A DNA stretch of 64,000 bases from Trueperaceae bacterium (GTDB lineage Bacteria; Deinococcota; Deinococci; Deinococcales; Trueperaceae): NCBI GenBank assembly GCA_036381595.1, contig DASVCN010000002.1:48442-112441 (forward strand), given 5' to 3'. Both the position numbers and the translations under genes were made by a program. Position 1 is the first letter of the stretch, and every line of letters starts with the position of its first letter. The notes beneath the pieces are model-generated. The model saw only the letters and a program-made list of their open reading frames with translations, was not told the DNA's origin and did not search any database. Of this stretch, positions 45,477 through 56,280 are shown in pieces.

Positions 45477-46505
45477 CTAGAGAACAAACGCGATCACCGC
45501 CCCGGTGAGAAGTGCCGCTCCCAGCGCTATCTCGAACAGGTAGAGCCAGCCGAAGCGCATCAGCTGGTCGTAACGGAGCCTCGGCAGGGTGGCTCGCAGC
45601 CAGATGAAGAGGAACATGAAGATCGCCATCTTGGCGAGGAGCCAGATGAACGGCCACTCGGAGATGCCGGGCACGACCGCGTCGAGGAAGGCGGGCCCCC
45701 GCCAGCCGCCCAGGAAGAGCGTGCTGATGAACGCGGCCGCGGTCATCATGTTGACGTACTCGGCCATCTGGTAGAGGGCCCACTTGATGCTCGAGTACTC
45801 GGTCAGGTAGCCGGCGACGATCTCCTGCTCGGCCTCGGGCAGGTCGAACGGCGTGCGGTTGACCTCGGCGATACCGGAGATCAGGAAGGTGCCGAAGGCG
45901 ATGACCAACCCTGGCCAGAGCCAGGGGCTCACCGACCAGACTCCCAGGTCGACGATCTCGCGCAGGTTGAGGGTGCCGGCGATCATGATGATGGTGAGCA
46001 CGCTCAAGCCCAGTCCCAGCTCGTACGAGATCATCTGGGCCGAGGAGCGCAGCGACCCCAGCAACGAGTACTTGCTGTTCGATGCCCACCCGCCAAGGAA
46101 GATCCCGTAGATGCCGATGCTGGTGACGGCCAGTACGTAGAGCAGGCCGATGTCGAGGTCGATCACCCAGGGATCGAACCCGAAGAGGCTGCCCTCGGGT
46201 CCGGCAGGGATGATGCCGAAGGCCGAGAGGGCGAAGGTGATGCTGATGAACGGCGCGAGGTAGTAGACGAAACGATCGGCGGCGCTCACGGTGATGTCTT
46301 CCTTGAAAACCGACTTGAGCGCGTCGGCGATCGGCTGCAGCAGCCCGAACGGTCCGACCCTGCTGGGTCCCACGCGGTGCTGCATGCGGGCCAGGATGCG
46401 CCGCTCGACCAGAGTCATGTAGGCGAAGGCGCCCAGCAGGATAGCGCAGAGGATCAGCGCCTTGATGGCAGTGATGTACCAGGGGTCTGCGAGCTGTGGG
46501 TCCAT
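45477..46505 (-). CDS. nuoH: NADH-quinone oxidoreductase subunit H
   Basis: 342 aa, eight helices; forms the quinone channel with NuoB and Nuo[20 protein letters not shown] and [20 protein letters not shown] carry the conserved acidic loop. One base overlaps the nuoG stop. Confidence 0.97.
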   Translation of the reverse strand: MDPQLADPWYITAIKALILCAILLGAFAYMTLVERRILARMQHRVGPSRVGPFGLLQPIADALKSVFKEDITVSAADRFVYYLAPFISITFALSAFGIIPAGPEGSLFGFDPWVIDLDIGLLYVLAVTSIGIYGIFLGGWASNSKYSLLGSLRSSAQMISYELGLGLSVLTIIMIAGTLNLREIVDLGVWSVSPWLWPGLVIAFGTFLISGIAEVNRTPFDLPEAEQEIVAGYLTEYSSIKWALYQMAEYVNMMTAAAFISTLFLGGWRGPAFLDAVVPGISEWPFIWLLAKMAIFMFLFIWLRATLPRLRYDQLMRFGWLYLFEIALGAALLTGAVIAFVL

Positions 46506-48976
46506 CAGGCGACCTCCAGCGCGTGCCGTTCCTTCACGAGCGCCTCGAAGTCGGCCACGGCGCTGCCGGCTGGCTGGTCGGGGAGGGCGGGCAGCAGCGG
46601 CAGGCCGGCGGGTGCATCCTCGGTTACGCGGACGGCGGCGCGACGGACGACGCCGTCCACGGGGAGGAGCACGATGTCGCCTTCCGCCACCTGGAGTCGG
46701 GCAGCGTCGGTCGGGTGGAGGCGCAGCGGGCTCTCACCGTAAGCGGCGAGCAGGTGCGGGTTGCGGGAGAGGTACTCGTGGCGGATCATGCTGGGCACGA
46801 GCAGCAGGTTACCCGCCGGTCGCTCCGGCCCCCTGACGCTCACACGGGCCGCGCTCTTGCCGGCGAGTTCGAGGAGCTCACCTTCGGCGGGCAGGGTGGC
46901 GAAATCGGTCCCGAGGCTGCGCTTGAGGATCCTCCTCGCACTTCGCACGCTCCGCCCCTCGAGCCGGTTCCCCAACGCCTCACCGAGCCGCTTGACCACG
47001 CCGGTGAAGTCCTCGCTCGATCCGTTGTCCACCGGTGCCGAGAAGACCGGCAAGAGCCTGCCTTCGAGGTTGATGAGCGAACCGTCCTTCTCGTAACCGG
47101 TCTTGGCCGGCAGCACGACATCGGCCAGGTCGGTGGTGGCACTCGGGAAGGAGGCGTGCACTACCAGAAGATCGAGCTCGCGCAGCTTCTGAGCCACGGC
47201 CGTGTTGGCAGCGGGATCCAGGTTGGAGACGATCAGCGCGTCCACCTCGCCGTCGAGCATCTGAGGGTAGCCGTAGCGAGCGTGCGACGGCAGCACCTCG
47301 GCCACTTCCAGACCGAACGAGTTCGCCATCGGCGGAAGCGCCATCGTCTTCGCGTCGACGGACCGCGCGAACGCGTGCAGGGCGTCGGCTGCCTCGCGAC
47401 TGGCCAGCACCGCTGCTCCGTAGACGATCACCGCTCGTTCGGCCGCCCGCAAGCGCTCCATCAGAGCGCGAGCCTTCCGGCCATCCATCCCAGCGACGGC
47501 AGGCAGGTCCTCCGGGTTACCCTCGGCCGCCTCGTCCATGTTGGCGAGCGCCTCGGCCGCACGCCTCAGCCCGCCCAGCAGCTCGGCTTCTGCGCCCACC
47601 GGATATAGAACGGTAGTGCCGGCGTGCTTCATGAGGTCGACCCGATAGGGGTTGGCGACGGTGAGGATCTCCCGCTTGCGGGCCATCCGCTCTTTCAGGC
47701 GCAGGTCGGCGATGGGCACGCCGTGCGGCATCAGTTCGGGCGAGGGCACCCCCTTGAGGGCGTCCTTTATCCGCAGGTCGACGATCGGCACCTCTTCGGT
47801 GGGGTCGCCGATGACGAAGATCGCGTCGGCGCTCGCCAGCTCCTCCAGCGTCGCGGGGTTGCTGGCGGCGAGCAAAGAAACCTCGGTGCGAGGGTAGTGG
47901 TCACACCGACCGCTGCCGAACTGCTCGGCCAGCGCCTTGGCGCCTACCCCCTCCTCGAGGGTGGAGTCGGCGCGCAGTACGATGCCGACCCGTTTTGGAT
48001 CGATCTGAGCGAGTTTCTTCGCTATGAAGCCGGCAGCCTCCTCCCAGGTGCTGGGCACGAGGCGGTCCCCCTTGCGCAGCAGCGGCTCCTTGATCCGGTC
48101 GGGCGCATCGACGTACTCGTGTCCGAAGCGAGTACCGTCATCGATCCAGATCTTGTTCACCTGCGGGTTCAGGCCCGCCTTGATCCGCTCGATGCGGCCG
48201 GTCCTGGCGTCCACCACGATGGCGCTGCCAGAGGCGTCGTCGAGAGAGGTGGTGCGAGTGTGGTCGTACTCCCAGTTGCGTCCGCGGAAACGCGCGGTGG
48301 TGTCGAGCAGCGCGCCAACCGGGCAGATATCGGTGATGTTGCCGCTGAAGTTGCTGGGGAGGCCATCCCCCTCGAACGAGTCGATGTAGGTGTGGCCACC
48401 GCGGTCGATGAAGTCGAGGACTTCGTCGCCCGGCACCTCCTCGAAGTAGCGGACGCAGCGCTTGCAGTGGATACAGCGCTCCTGGTCGAGGGTGATCAGT
48501 TCGGAGAGGGCGGCGTGCTTCTCGAGGTGGCGTTTGTCGAACTGGAAGCGGGAGATGCCGGTGCCGTACTCGTAGGCGCGGTCCTGCAGCTCGCAGGCGC
48601 CCCCTTTGTCGCAGACGGGGCAGTCGAGCGGGTGGTTGATGAGGGTGAACTCCACCATGCCGTTCTGAGCGTCGACCACGTCTTCGGCAAGCGTATCGAC
48701 GACCATCCCCTCCATCACCTGAGTGGTGCAGGTAGCCATCAGGTTGGGGAAGTAGAAGATCTTGGCGCCGCCTGTCTCCTCGTCTTTTATCCACTCGCCG
48801 TCGGGCCCCTTGCGGGGCGCACCGACTCGCGCCAGGCACATGCGGCAGGCGCCGATGGGCGACATGTACTCCTGGGAGCAGAAGTAGGGCACGTCGAATC
48901 CGGCGGCGAAGACCGCGTCGATGACGCTCGTGCCCGGCTTCAGGTCGAGGACGACGTCGTTGACGGTGACCTTCAT
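46505..48976 (-). CDS. nuoG: NADH-quinone oxidoreductase subunit G
   Basis: 823 aa. N-terminal 2Fe-2S ferredoxin domain ([17 protein letters not shown]), the His/Cys cluster region [17 protein letters not shown], and 4Fe-4[15 protein letters not shown] precede a long molybdopterin-oxidoreductase-like domain. ATG at 48976 begins [17 protein letters not shown]; the frame upstream to 49099 is inside nuoF antisense-like sequence and not used. 10 bp after nuoF. Confidence 0.96.
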   Translation of the reverse strand: MKVTVNDVVLDLKPGTSVIDAVFAAGFDVPYFCSQEYMSPIGACRMCLARVGAPRKGPDGEWIKDEETGGAKIFYFPNLMATCTTQVMEGMVVDTLAEDVVDAQNGMVEFTLINHPLDCPVCDKGGACELQDRAYEYGTGISRFQFDKRHLEKHAALSELITLDQERCIHCKRCVRYFEEVPGDEVLDFIDRGGHTYIDSFEGDGLPSNFSGNITDICPVGALLDTTARFRGRNWEYDHTRTTSLDDASGSAIVVDARTGRIERIKAGLNPQVNKIWIDDGTRFGHEYVDAPDRIKEPLLRKGDRLVPSTWEEAAGFIAKKLAQIDPKRVGIVLRADSTLEEGVGAKALAEQFGSGRCDHYPRTEVSLLAASNPATLEELASADAIFVIGDPTEEVPIVDLRIKDALKGVPSPELMPHGVPIADLRLKERMARKREILTVANPYRVDLMKHAGTTVLYPVGAEAELLGGLRRAAEALANMDEAAEGNPEDLPAVAGMDGRKARALMERLRAAERAVIVYGAAVLASREAADALHAFARSVDAKTMALPPMANSFGLEVAEVLPSHARYGYPQMLDGEVDALIVSNLDPAANTAVAQKLRELDLLVVHASFPSATTDLADVVLPAKTGYEKDGSLINLEGRLLPVFSAPVDNGSSEDFTGVVKRLGEALGNRLEGRSVRSARRILKRSLGTDFATLPAEGELLELAGKSAARVSVRGPERPAGNLLLVPSMIRHEYLSRNPHLLAAYGESPLRLHPTDAARLQVAEGDIVLLPVDGVVRRAAVRVTEDAPAGLPLLPALPDQPAGSAVADFEALVKERHALEVA

Positions 48977-48986
48977 CGGGGACCCC

Positions 48987-50330
48987 TCATGCCTGCCACC
49001 AGTCGCTCTTCTGGTACTTGGGTCGGCCGTGCTCGACCAGGTACTCGTACTCGTGGCGGAAGAACTTGAACGAGGCCTGCACGGGCATGGCACAGGCATC
49101 GGCGAGCGGGCAGAATGCTGTCCCGCGCATGTTCCTGACCATGTCCTCCATCAGCTTCAGGTCTCCGGGCGCGCCCAGGCCCTCTAGCAGCTTGCGGTAC
49201 ATCTGCGGCAGCCAGGTCGCTACGCCCTCACGGCAAGGCGTGCACTTGCCGCACGACTCGTGGGCGTAGAAGCGCACCACGTTGTACATCGCGTCGACGA
49301 TGCATTTCTCCTCCGGGATGAGGATCAGGCCCCCGGTACCCAACATCGAGCCCTTCCGGGCGACCGAGGCGTACTCCATCGGCGTGTCGAGGTACTCGTC
49401 GGTGAATGGGAACATGGGGCAACTGGTGCCGCCGGGGATGAACGCCTTCGCCGGCATCGCCGGGCCCCCGCCTACCTCGAAGATGATCTCCCGGTAGGTG
49501 ATGCCCATCGGCACTTCGTAGACGCCCGGCTTGTTGAAGGGGCCGGAGAGTTGAACGTGGTGGAACCCTTTCGAATCTTCGGTGCCCATGCCGGAGAACC
49601 AGCCGGCGCCTCGTTCGAGGATGTGGACCGTGGAGGCGAGGCTGGTCACGTTATTGATCGTGGTGGGTAATCCGTAGACCCCGGCCTGCGCCGGGAAGGG
49701 GGGCTTTAGCCGGGGGTTGGCGCGCAACCCCTCGTAGGAGTTCATGAGCGCCGTCTCCTCGCCGCAGATGTAGGCGCCGGCGCCGCGGTGGAGGATCAGG
49801 TCGAAGTCGAAGCCACTGCCGAAGATGTTCTCGCCCAGGTAGCCCTTGGCTCGCGCCTCCTCGATGGCGTTCTTCAACCGTTCGTAGGCGAGATAGTATT
49901 CGCCCCTGACGTAGATGACGCCCAGCGTGGCCTGGATCGCGTAACCGCCAATGATCATGCCCTCGATGAGCTGGTGGGGGTCGTCCTCGAGGACGTAGCG
50001 GTCCTTGCAGGAGCCTGGTTCCGACTCGTCGGCGTTGCACACTAGGAAACGCTGGCGCCCGTCGGGCTTGGGCATGAACGACCACTTCACCCCCGTGGGG
50101 AAGCCGGCCCCGCCGCGACCGCGCAAGCCGGAGGCCTTGACCTCTGCCACGACCTCTTCCGGCGTCATCCTCGTGAGGGCCTTCTGGGCCGAGGAGTAGC
50201 CGCCATGACCGAGGTAGTAGTTGAGCGTCCAGGCTCCGTTTACCCCTACGTGACGAAACATCACTACTTCGAAGCGCGGGTCGCTACGCGAGACTATCGG
50301 TTCGGGACGTTGGGCGACGACGTCGCTCAC
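48987..50330 (-). CDS. nuoF: NADH-quinone oxidoreductase subunit F
   Basis: 447 aa. It binds NADH and FMN ([36 protein letters not shown]) and cluster N3 ([11 protein letters not shown]). ATGA overlap with the end of nuoE. Confidence 0.97.
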   Translation of the reverse strand: MSDVVAQRPEPIVSRSDPRFEVVMFRHVGVNGAWTLNYYLGHGGYSSAQKALTRMTPEEVVAEVKASGLRGRGGAGFPTGVKWSFMPKPDGRQRFLVCNADESEPGSCKDRYVLEDDPHQLIEGMIIGGYAIQATLGVIYVRGEYYLAYERLKNAIEEARAKGYLGENIFGSGFDFDLILHRGAGAYICGEETALMNSYEGLRANPRLKPPFPAQAGVYGLPTTINNVTSLASTVHILERGAGWFSGMGTEDSKGFHHVQLSGPFNKPGVYEVPMGITYREIIFEVGGGPAMPAKAFIPGGTSCPMFPFTDEYLDTPMEYASVARKGSMLGTGGLILIPEEKCIVDAMYNVVRFYAHESCGKCTPCREGVATWLPQMYRKLLEGLGAPGDLKLMEDMVRNMRGTAFCPLADACAMPVQASFKFFRHEYEYLVEHGRPKYQKSDWWQA

Positions 50331-50929
50331 TCGCCACTCCCTTCCGTCTCACTGGTCCCCCGGTTCGAGGTGCCGTCCCGGGCGGGCGGCAGAGTGTCGC
50401 CGCCGCGCTCACGCCACGGCTCGGGCGGTTGGTCGTTCCGCAAGGCCTGGAGCAGGTGAGCGCAACGGCTGCGTCCCAAGCGCTCGTAATAGGTGTCGTT
50501 CACCTGCAGGACAGGGGCAGTGGTGCATGAGCCGAGGCACTCAACCTTCTGGATGGAGAAGCGTCCCTCCGCGTCTGTCTCGCCGTTCACTATGCCGAGC
50601 TCGGCCACGAGGAAGTCGTAGAGCTCGTCCGAGCCGGCCAGTGAGCAGGAGAGCGTCGAGCAGACCTGCAGGTGGTACCTGCCAACCGGGTGGTCGTGAT
50701 AGGTGGAGTAGAAGCTCATCACCCCGCGGACCTCGGTGGGGTGGATGCCCAGGATCCCGGCGATCTCCTCCACGCGCGCTTCGCTCACGTACCGTTCGGC
50801 CCGCTGCACCTCCCATAGGAGGGGCATGAGAGCGCTCCTGCGGCCATACTCCGGGTAGCGCCCCAGGATCTCGTCCAGCAGCTCCTGCCTGCTGGCGAAG
50901 AAGGGTTCGACCGTCTCTAGTTCGACCAT
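50327..50929 (-). CDS. nuoE: NADH-quinone oxidoreductase subunit E
   Basis: 200 aa from [18 protein letters not shown]. The thioredoxin-like 2Fe-2S domain has CSTLSC and CLGSC, four ligands of cluster N1a. The last 35 residues (Arg/Pro/Asp-rich) extend beyond the usual length. The frame upstream to 51055 overlaps the small membrane-protein gene and is not used. Confidence 0.95.
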   Translation of the reverse strand: MVELETVEPFFASRQELLDEILGRYPEYGRRSALMPLLWEVQRAERYVSEARVEEIAGILGIHPTEVRGVMSFYSTYHDHPVGRYHLQVCSTLSCSLAGSDELYDFLVAELGIVNGETDAEGRFSIQKVECLGSCTTAPVLQVNDTYYERLGRSRCAHLLQALRNDQPPEPWRERGGDTLPPARDGTSNRGTSETEGSGE

Positions 50930-50954
50930 CTCTGAACGTCGGTCGTCCGGGCGA

Positions 50955-51200
50955 TCAGCGCCCGTCCGCCTCCGGCTCCTCCTGTTCTTCGGCCGCTGTG
51001 GCGAGCTTCCCCGGCAAGGAACGTCCGGTGAGACCCAGTGCGACTCCGACGCCACCCCCCAGGACCATCGCGAAGGCGGAATCGCTTCCGGAGAGCTGCG
51101 TTCCGATCACCAGTAGCGCGCCGATGGCGATACCGATACCGAACTTCGGCCGCATGCCTCTGAAAGACCGTGCCGAGAACTTCGGGGGCTCTATCTTCAC
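50955..51200 (-). CDS. Small two-helix membrane protein inside the nuo operon
   Basis: 81 aa. A basic N-terminus ([20 protein letters not shown]) leads into two hydrophobic helices ([14 protein letters not shown] and [15 protein letters not shown]), then a Glu-rich tail. Its ATG overlaps the nuoD stop (ATGA) and it ends 25 bp before nuoE, so it is translated with complex I subunits. No family recognised; a complex I assembly or accessory subunit is conceivable. Confidence 0.75.
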   Translation of the reverse strand: MKIEPPKFSARSFRGMRPKFGIGIAIGALLVIGTQLSGSDSAFAMVLGGGVGVALGLTGRSLPGKLATAAEEQEEPEADGR

Positions 51201-52423
51201 TTGTCTACGTCTCCCATCACAGGATCGAGGCTGGCTATGTTGGCGACCATGTCGGCGAAGAGGCCGCCGATGCAGGCGGGCTCGAGCGCCTGCAGGTTGA
51301 TGAGGCTGGGAACCCGCACCTTCACGCGGTACGGCATCGAACCGCCGTCGCTGACCAGGTAGTAACCCAACTCGCCGCGAGCGCTCTCGGTGGGCACGTA
51401 GACCTCGCCGCGGGGCGGGTGGAACCCTTCGGTGACGAGCTTGAAGTGGAAGATGACGGCTTCCATCGAGTCTTCGAGTTCGCTTCGCGGCGGCAGGCTG
51501 ATGCGCCGGTCGGGGTCCTTCACCGGTCCGGGCTCGAGCTTATCGAGGGCCTGGCGGATGATCTTGAGGCTCTCGTTCAGTTCGTAGAAGCGCATCATGA
51601 AGCGGGCATGGACGTCACCCGCCTCGGAGATCGGCACCTCGAAGTCGTACTCGTCGTAGCCCGAGTAGGGTTGTACTTTGCGGAAGTCCAGCTTCACTCC
51701 CGAGGCGCGCAGGCTTGGCCCGGTGAGGCCGTAGTCGATAGCGTCCGCGCGACTGATGACGCCGATCCCTCTGGTGCGGTCGATGAAGATCTTGTTGCCC
51801 GCGAAGATGTCGTAGTACTGGTCGAGCATCGGCGGGAAGTCGTCGAGGAAGCTGCGGACAGCCTCCTCGAAGCCCTCGGGCACGTCACGTGAGAGACCGC
51901 CCACCCGGAAGTAGCCGTAGTTCATCCGGACGCCGCATACCAGCTCGAAGATGTCGAGGATCCGCTCGCGCTCCCGCATCGTGTAGAAGAACGGGGTCAG
52001 CGCGCCCAGGTCGAGCACGCCGGTGCCGAAGAAGACGAGGTGGCTGGCGATGCGATTGAGCTCGTTCAGGATCACCCGCACCCGCTGGGCCCGCACTGGC
52101 ACCCGGGCGTCCATCAGCTTCTCTGCCGAGAGCACGTAGGCCAGGTCGTGGGCATAGCCGTGCAGGTAGTCCATCCGGTTCGAGTAGGTGACGCACTGCT
52201 GGTAAGGCCGGTTCTCCATCGTCTTCTCGAAACCGGTGTGGAGGTAGCCGATCTGCGGCTTGATGGCCGCGATGCGTTCACCGTCGAGATCCACCACGAG
52301 GCGCAGGACGCCGTGGGTGGAAGGGTGCTGTGGGCCCACATTGACCCGCATGTGACGCGTCTCGAACTCGCCGCGTCGATCGCTGTCGCTGGGTGGGGTG
52401 ACAACCGGCTTCTGCAGCGTCAT
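51197..52423 (-). CDS. nuoD: NADH-quinone oxidoreductase subunit D
   Basis: 408 aa. The 49-kDa-type subunit forms the quinone pocket; [20 protein letters not shown] and [18 protein letters not shown] are diagnostic. ATGA overlap with nuoC. Confidence 0.97.
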   Translation of the reverse strand: MTLQKPVVTPPSDSDRRGEFETRHMRVNVGPQHPSTHGVLRLVVDLDGERIAAIKPQIGYLHTGFEKTMENRPYQQCVTYSNRMDYLHGYAHDLAYVLSAEKLMDARVPVRAQRVRVILNELNRIASHLVFFGTGVLDLGALTPFFYTMRERERILDIFELVCGVRMNYGYFRVGGLSRDVPEGFEEAVRSFLDDFPPMLDQYYDIFAGNKIFIDRTRGIGVISRADAIDYGLTGPSLRASGVKLDFRKVQPYSGYDEYDFEVPISEAGDVHARFMMRFYELNESLKIIRQALDKLEPGPVKDPDRRISLPPRSELEDSMEAVIFHFKLVTEGFHPPRGEVYVPTESARGELGYYLVSDGGSMPYRVKVRVPSLINLQALEPACIGGLFADMVANIASLDPVMGDVDK

Positions 52424-53064
52424 TTCGCCGGCTCCCCCGGTTGTCCGGTGACCTCATGGCCCACCAGGTCGAGCCCCTGATCGCTGCGAACGCCCTTGCG
52501 GGCGCCACCCTTCCAGCCGGTGAGACCAGCGTCACTGCCGATGATCCCGGCCCTGAACGCTGCAGGATCGAGGTAGCGGCCGTCGTTGAAGAGCGTGGGC
52601 GTCTCTCCGATCGGGAAATCTTTGCGGTGCGGGTGCCCGTCGAGGTCTTCCGGGGTGAGCAACTTGCGGAGGTCGGGATGCCCTTCGAACTCGATGCCGA
52701 ACATGTCGAACACCTCGCGCTCCATGAAGCTCGCGGAGCGCCAGATGCCGGTCGCGGTGGGAAGCTTCTCGCCGTCGTCCACTGAGACCCTGATGAAGAT
52801 GCGGGAGCCGTTCTCTACCCCGTAGACGTTGTAGGCGACGGTGAAGCGCTTCTCCCCGGTGCGATCGAAACCCGGGTAGGTGAGCCAGTCGATCCCGAAG
52901 ATGTCGGAGAGCATCTCGAAGCCGTTCGACCTCAGCCACTCGAGCGCCTCGATCACGCGCCCCTTCTCGACCGTGTAGGAGACCATCCCCTTGAACTCGC
53001 TGCGGCGTCCGCCCAGCGCTTCCAGCACGTTGCCGACTTCCTGCCTTCCAAGCTGCTGCGTCAC
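52420..53064 (-). CDS. nuoC: NADH-quinone oxidoreductase subunit C
   Basis: 214 aa, GTG start at 53064 overlapping the nuoB stop (GTGA). The 30-kDa motif is [16 protein letters not shown] (here [20 protein letters not shown]), then [12 protein letters not shown]. Not fused to NuoD. The open frame to 53292 lies over nuoB. Confidence 0.95.
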   Translation of the reverse strand: MTQQLGRQEVGNVLEALGGRRSEFKGMVSYTVEKGRVIEALEWLRSNGFEMLSDIFGIDWLTYPGFDRTGEKRFTVAYNVYGVENGSRIFIRVSVDDGEKLPTATGIWRSASFMEREVFDMFGIEFEGHPDLRKLLTPEDLDGHPHRKDFPIGETPTLFNDGRYLDPAAFRAGIIGSDAGLTGWKGGARKGVRSDQGLDLVGHEVTGQPGEPAK

Positions 53065-53600
53065 TTGCCTGCCCACCCCTCGACCATGGGAAGCTTCACG
53101 CCCCTCTCGTCGAACGCTTCGCCGCGGACCTTCTTCTGCAACTGCTGAACGGCGTAGATGAGCGCTTCGGGACGCGGGGGGCAGCCCGGCACGAAGATGT
53201 CGACGGGCACTACCGAATCGACGTTCTGCACCAGGGCGTAGTTGTTGAACATGCCACCGGAGGAGGCGCAGGCGCCCATCGAGATGACCCATTTGGGGTC
53301 GGGCATCTGCTCGTACACCCGCCTCATCACGGGAGCCATCTTCTTCGAAAGCCTGCCGGCGACGATCATCACGTCGGCCTGCCGCGGGCTGGCCCGGAAC
53401 ACCTCGGAGCCGAAACGGGCCAGATCGTTGCGCGGGTTGGTCGACTGCATCATCTCGATCGCACAGCAGGCGAGGCCGAAGGTAGCCGGCCAGAGGCTAT
53501 TGGAACGTCCCCATGCGACCAGCTTGGCGAGGGTGGTCATGAGGATGCCCTCGTCCTCCAACTCCTGAACGTCCTTTTCGAACAGATCTGTGAGAGCCAT
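53061..53600 (-). CDS. nuoB: NADH-quinone oxidoreductase subunit B
   Basis: 179 aa. Ligands of cluster N2 are in [23 protein letters not shown] and [13 protein letters not shown]. Five bp after nuoA. Confidence 0.97.
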   Translation of the reverse strand: MALTDLFEKDVQELEDEGILMTTLAKLVAWGRSNSLWPATFGLACCAIEMMQSTNPRNDLARFGSEVFRASPRQADVMIVAGRLSKKMAPVMRRVYEQMPDPKWVISMGACASSGGMFNNYALVQNVDSVVPVDIFVPGCPPRPEALIYAVQQLQKKVRGEAFDERGVKLPMVEGWAGK

Positions 53601-53605
53601 CTACC

Positions 53606-53953
53606 CTACTTCCAGTCGAGGACACCCTTTTTGAGGATGTACAGGTAGCCGACGGCCAAGATGATCACGAAGATCAAGGCCTGGACGAAGAGGAACTCGG
53701 GCGCCGCGCGGAACTTCACGGCGAGCGGGAAGAAGAACGCGGTCTCGATATCGAAGATGATGAAGAGCATGGCAACGAGGTAGAAGTGCACCGGGAAGCG
53801 CTCCCGGGCCGAGCCGGTCGCCGGAACGCCCGACTCGTAGGCGGCCAGCTTGTCGACCGTCGCCTTCTTCGGCCCCAGCAGTGCGCTCGCCATGAGTGCG
53901 GCTGCCCCGATGAACCCGGCGGCAAGGAACATGATCAACACCGCTATGTACAA
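53606..53953 (-). CDS. nuoA: NADH-quinone oxidoreductase subunit A
   Basis: 115 aa with three helices. KLAAYESGVPATGSARERF and IFDIETAFFFPLAV are diagnostic. The start codon is TTG (MYIAVLIMFLAAG), preceded by AGGAAAGGA. First gene of the operon. Confidence 0.95.
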   Translation of the reverse strand: MYIAVLIMFLAAGFIGAAALMASALLGPKKATVDKLAAYESGVPATGSARERFPVHFYLVAMLFIIFDIETAFFFPLAVKFRAAPEFLFVQALIFVIILAVGYLYILKKGVLDWK

Positions 53954-54040
53954 CCGGTGGGTCCTTTCCTCTCGAGTCTGCCTCGAGCCCGTTCTCTCTG
54001 CGTGATCACCGGCTTGTGCCGGTTTTCACAACTTCCGAAC
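53954..54040 (-). other. nuo operon 5' leader with two hairpins
   Basis: ACCGGC-TTGT-GCCGGT (54008-54023) and CTCGAG-TCTGC-CTCGAG (53971-53987) are perfect stems in the transcribed leader; the second ends about 10 nt before the nuoA ribosome-binding sequence. They could affect mRNA stability or translation. Confidence 0.5.
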
Positions 54041-54046
54041 GCCCTC

Positions 54047-54076
54047 ATTCTAGCACCCGTCCGCGAGCGGCGACAA
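54047..54076 (-). promoter_or_regulatory. Promoter of the nuo operon
   Basis: On the minus strand TTGTCG (54076-54071), an 18-bp spacer and TAGAAT (54052-54047) form a good sigma-70 promoter, giving a leader of about 87 nt. Confidence 0.7.
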
Positions 54077-54111
54077 CGTGAGGAGAGCGTCCAATCCATG
54101 GGCATCCGGCT

Positions 54112-55650
54112 ATGCGAGAATCGGACGACAGCGGCGGGGACGCGACCCGGCGAGGTGCCTTGCTCCGGCAGGCAGAGAGGCGGCCGAACATCTTCATCGA
54201 CCAACTCCTACTGGGCATCGCCATCCTGCTGGTCATCGCGATCTTCGCCAGCAAGGCCTCGGGCAGGCTGGGTTTGCCGTCGCTGCTGCTCTTCCTTGCA
54301 GTCGGCATGCTCGCCGGCTCCGAGGGGATCGGCGGGATCGAGTTCGCCGACGTCGGGATGGCGCAGACCCTGGGTGTCGTAGCGCTCGCGTTCATCCTCT
54401 TCTCCGGCGGCCTCGACACCAGCTGGCCTTCAGTCAGGCCGGTGCTGTGGCCGGCACTCAGCCTCTCCACGGTTGCGGTGCTGTTGACGGCGGTGAGCAT
54501 GGGTCTCTTCGCCACCTGGCTCTTCGGCCTCAGATTCATCGACGGATTGCTGCTCGGCGCCATAGTCTCGAGCACCGACGCCGCCGCCGTTTTCTCGGTC
54601 ATGCGCTCCCGTGGGATCGGACTTCGGGATCACCTGCGGCGTCTGCTCGAGCTCGAATCCGGGAGCAACGACCCGATGGCGATCTTCCTGACTACCGGGG
54701 TCATCGGGTTGATCGTCCAACCGAGCAGTTCGATCCTCGGCCTGGTGCCGATGTTCGTCGTCCAGATGGTCCTCGGAGCGGCCATAGGCCTGGGCGTCGG
54801 CTGGGCTATGGTCTGGGTGATAAACCGGATAAACCTCACCGCCGACGGCCTCTACTCGGTCCTCACCCTGGCGATAGTGCTACTCGTGTACGGGCTCGCC
54901 GCAGTGACGGGCGGTAACGGCTTCCTGGCCGTTTATCTCGCCGGCATGATGATGGGCAATCAGGACTTCATCCACAAGCGGAGCATCCGCCGCTTCCACG
55001 ACGGATTGGGCTGGCTGATGCAGATCGCGATGTTCATCACCCTGGGCCTGCTTGTATTCCCCTCTCAGTTGCGGCCGGTCATCTGGACGGGCCTGGCGCT
55101 GGCTCTGTTCCTCATCCTCGTGGCCCGGCCACTGGGCGTGTTCCTGGCACTCCTCCCCTTCCCGATGCCCAAGCGGGAGAAGGCGATGATCTCGTGGGTG
55201 GGCTTGCGGGGGGCGGTGCCCATCATCCTCGCGACCTATCCTCTGGTTAGCGAGGTACCGAACGCCGACGTGATCTTCCACGTGATCTTCTTCGTCGTCA
55301 TCGTGTCGGTGCTCCTCCAGGGGCCGCTCATCCCGGTGGTGGCACGCTGGCTGAACGCCGACGAACCTCTCGCTCAAGCCTCTCCCCGCTATCCGCTCGA
55401 GTTCGAGCAGACTGCCGATCTCGACAGCGACCTCGTCGAGGTACCGGTACCGGGCGGCTCGCCCGCCGTCGGCAGGTCGATAGTCGACCTGCACCTGCCA
55501 GAACCCGCTCTGGTGGTGCTGATAAGCAGAGACGACAAGTTCATCGTTCCGCGGGGCAGCACTGTGATCCTGGAGGGCGACCGGTTGCTCGTCCTTGCCG
55601 ACGAGGAGAGCCTGGCCGGCGTCCGCCGGACCCTGGACATCGCCGGCTGA
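54112..55650 (+). CDS. Potassium/proton (CPA1, NhaP-type) antiporter
   Basis: 512 aa. Twelve or so helices; SSTDAAAVFSVMRSRG and ELESGSNDPMAIFL are the ion-exchange motifs of the NhaP/CvrA group. A cytoplasmic TrkA-C-like regulatory domain follows (VEVPVPGGSPAVGRSIVDLH, then IVPRGSTVILEGDRLLVLAD). It exports K+ or Na+ in exchange for protons. Start uncertain within the first 25 residues; divergent from the nuo operon. Confidence 0.9.
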   Translation: MRESDDSGGDATRRGALLRQAERRPNIFIDQLLLGIAILLVIAIFASKASGRLGLPSLLLFLAVGMLAGSEGIGGIEFADVGMAQTLGVVALAFILFSGGLDTSWPSVRPVLWPALSLSTVAVLLTAVSMGLFATWLFGLRFIDGLLLGAIVSSTDAAAVFSVMRSRGIGLRDHLRRLLELESGSNDPMAIFLTTGVIGLIVQPSSSILGLVPMFVVQMVLGAAIGLGVGWAMVWVINRINLTADGLYSVLTLAIVLLVYGLAAVTGGNGFLAVYLAGMMMGNQDFIHKRSIRRFHDGLGWLMQIAMFITLGLLVFPSQLRPVIWTGLALALFLILVARPLGVFLALLPFPMPKREKAMISWVGLRGAVPIILATYPLVSEVPNADVIFHVIFFVVIVSVLLQGPLIPVVARWLNADEPLAQASPRYPLEFEQTADLDSDLVEVPVPGGSPAVGRSIVDLHLPEPALVVLISRDDKFIVPRGSTVILEGDRLLVLADEESLAGVRRTLDIAG

Positions 55651-55739
55651 GGAGCGGGCAGTTCCCGCCGGTCCTCCGGCCCACGTCCGAACCCCGCCGA
55701 ACCCCTTGGGCCGGGCGGCCCGGAATGCGAGACTGAGAC

Positions 55740-56096
55740 ATGGCTGACGAGATGCTGCCCAAGGTAAGCAAGGAGTTGACGGACAAGCGGAAACGGCTCG
55801 CCCCCGAGACCTTCGAGGCCTGGCGGGCATTCAGCCGGCAGGTCTTCGCCGACGGCGCCCTGCCGGGCAAGACCAAGCAACTGATCGCCGTTGCCGTGGC
55901 TCACGTGACCCAGTGCCCCTACTGCGTCAAGGGCCACACGAGGCAAGCGCTTGCGGCTGGCGCCACCGAAGAGGAGTTGATGGAGGCGATCTGGGTGGCT
56001 GCCGAGATGCGCGCCGGCGCTGGCTACGCCCACTCGCTCGTCGCCATCGACGCGATGCCGCACCATGAGCATGGCAGCGGAAGCGGCGACCATTAG
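55740..56096 (+). CDS. Carboxymuconolactone decarboxylase/AhpD-like protein
   Basis: 118 aa. TQCPYCVKGHTRQALAAGAT holds the CxxC...H redox site of the AhpD-like group, so peroxidase or disulfide reductase activity is more likely than decarboxylation. A single domain. It precedes a strong terminator and then the quinone-stress operon. Confidence 0.92.
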   Translation: MADEMLPKVSKELTDKRKRLAPETFEAWRAFSRQVFADGALPGKTKQLIAVAVAHVTQCPYCVKGHTRQALAAGATEEELMEAIWVAAEMRAGAGYAHSLVAIDAMPHHEHGSGSGDH

Positions 56097-56112
56097 GACG
56101 AGTTGGTGGCGA

Positions 56113-56136
56113 TCGGGCCGGTCGCTTCCGGCCCGA
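56113..56136 (+). terminator. Terminator after the AhpD-like gene
   Basis: TCGGGCCGG and CCGGCCCGA form a perfect 9-bp stem with a 6-nt loop 16 bp past the stop; no T tail. Confidence 0.5.
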
Positions 56137-56196
56137 CGCAAGCGACCTCATCGGCTGGGCTTCGCGGAGCGAACTGGCACCCTGTAGCGGGCGAGG

Positions 56197-56227
56197 TTGA
56201 CCGCACCTGGTCAACTATCTATAGTTG
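56197..56227 (+). promoter_or_regulatory. Promoter with operator palindrome for the qorB-catE operon
   Basis: TTGACC (56197-56202), 17 bp, TATAGT (56220-56225) is a near-consensus promoter. CAACTAT-CT-ATAGTTG (56212-56227) is a perfect palindrome covering the -10, the expected place for a repressor such as an HxlR-family protein. Confidence 0.8.
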
Positions 56228-56280
56228 CTTACTAGTTGTTAGTGGGAAGGCTGAGCAGGCCGCCCGGACGAGGAGCAACG

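Noticed and set aside
44955..46742. 595-codon plus-strand frame
   Set aside because: Antisense to nuoG, nuoH and nuoI, which carry all expected cluster motifs.
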